From: Nitrosomonadaceae bacterium
Lineage (GTDB): Bacteria; Pseudomonadota; Gammaproteobacteria; Burkholderiales; Nitrosomonadaceae
Direction: 5' to 3'
Length of the DNA: 6,732 nt
Assembly (NCBI GenBank): GCA_024644425.1
Contig: JAHELA010000084.1
Coordinates: forward strand, 1 to 6,732
Shown here: piece by piece, positions 6,137 through 6,732 of the stretch
Layout: each line of letters starts with the position of its first letter
How positions within the stretch are numbered: position 1 is the first letter of the stretch
Position numbers and translations under genes: made by a program
Notes under the pieces: generated by a model
The model's input: the letters and a program-made list of their open reading frames with translations, nothing else
What the model was told of the DNA's origin: nothing
Databases searched by the model: none

Positions 6137-6732
6137 CTACAATACTTCTGTAGCATAGTCAGCTAGTCTAGATCTCTCTCCACGTTGGAGGGTCACATGT
6201 CCACTATGACTCCAATCCTTAAAACGGTCTACCACATATACTAACCCTGAACTTCCCTCAGTTAAGTAGGGTGTATCTATCTGTGCAATATTTCCTAGGC
6301 ATACTACTTTTGAAGCAGGGCCGGCACGAGTGATAAGTGTTTTCATTTGCTTTGGTGTAAGATTTTGGGCCTCATCGATAATCAGGAATTTATTAATGAA
6401 GGTACGTCCACGCATGAAATTAAGTGATTTTATTTTGATACGTGCACGAATCAGATCACGTGTGGCAGCACGTCCCCATTCACCTATTTCGTTATCAGTC
6501 TTACAAAGAACATCTAAATTATCTTCTAACGCACCCATCCATGGACCCATTTTTTCTTCTTCGGTGCCAGGCAAAAAACCAATATCTTCTCCTAGAGGTA
6601 CAGTGACACGAGTCATTATGATTTCTGAATACACTTTGTTCTCTAACGTTTGCATAAGAGCTGCAGCAAGAGTCAGTAAAGTTTTTCCTGTGCCCGCTTG
6701 TCCAAGTAATGTTACAAAGTCAATTTTTGGGT
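6137..6732 (-). CDS. PhoH-family ATPase, probably PIN-PhoH type (5' part outside window)
   Basis: This frame stays open to the right edge, so only the C-terminal 197 or so residues are visible. The methionine at 6655-6653 is internal, because conserved sequence precedes it. Walker A GQAGTGKT is read at 6703-6680 and Walker B FLIIDEAQN at 6388-6362. The stretch PLGEDIGFLPGTEEEKMGPW and the ending GERSRLADYATEVL fit the longer PhoH proteins that carry an N-terminal PIN ribonuclease domain (YlaK or PhoH2 type), which were reported as ATP-dependent RNA helicase/ribonucleases. The PIN domain would lie beyond the edge and is not seen, so a plain PhoH or YbeZ-like protein is possible, though these fit less well. 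The gene ends with TAG and converges on dnaB. Confidence 0.88.
   Translation of the reverse strand, partial: PKIDFVTLLGQAGTGKTLLTLAAALMQTLENKVYSEIIMTRVTVPLGEDIGFLPGTEEEKMGPWMGALEDNLDVLCKTDNEIGEWGRAATRDLIRARIKIKSLNFMRGRTFINKFLIIDEAQNLTPKQMKTLITRAGPASKVVCLGNIAQIDTPYLTEGSSGLVYVVDRFKDWSHSGHVTLQRGERSRLADYATEVL

Noticed and set aside
6137..6655. Treating the methionine at 6655 as the start of a 172-residue PhoH protein
   Set aside because: The frame continues upstream to the window edge and encodes the essential Walker A motif GQAGTGKT at 6703-6680, so this methionine is internal.

Overview
The window is an ordinary-looking piece of an AT-rich proteobacterial chromosome, carrying a conserved RNA-processing, ribosomal-protein and replication neighbourhood. 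The protein sequences, the rnr-rlmB and rpsF-rpsR-rplI-dnaB order, an S18 with the extended N-terminus I recall from Burkholderia-type proteins, and a PhoH-family gene beside dnaB all point to a betaproteobacterium (Burkholderiales or Nitrosomonadales in the broad sense). This placement is inferred from recalled family sequences, not from a search. No mobile element, CRISPR array, toxin-antitoxin module or phage gene is visible, and I see no undescribed multi-gene system.

Layout. A tRNA-Leu(CAG) on the minus strand (13-99) is divergent from rnr (RNase R, TTG start, 159-2330). The tRNA has a convincing promoter whose -35 box overlaps the first codons of rnr. A 101-bp gap with a promoter but almost no leader precedes rlmB (2432-3178, 23S rRNA Gm2251 methyltransferase). 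A 187-bp gap then carries a strong sigma70-type promoter and a structured leader for the ribosomal genes rpsF (S6), rpsR (S18) and rplI (L9). The usual beta/gamma-proteobacterial gene between rpsF and rpsR, priB, is absent; only 120 bp of AT-rich sequence remain. An intrinsic terminator follows rplI. dnaB (replicative helicase, 4727-6121) follows with its own extended -10 promoter. A PhoH-family ATPase gene, cut by the right edge of the window, converges on dnaB with 15 bp between the stop codons.

How the parts work together. RNase R, RlmB, S6, S18 and L9 all serve ribosome assembly, maturation or RNA turnover. DnaB unwinds DNA at the replication fork, and its link to ribosomal genes is a long-known neighbourhood rather than a pathway. 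Four predicted promoters (tRNA-Leu, rlmB, rpsF, dnaB) share the -10 hexamer TAGAAT. The most interesting points are the rpsF leader, which can be drawn as an S6:S18-type hairpin nested in a helix that covers the Shine-Dalgarno sequence, the missing priB, the nearly leaderless rlmB, and an RNase R that stops at the end of its S1 domain without the basic tail of the E. coli enzyme.
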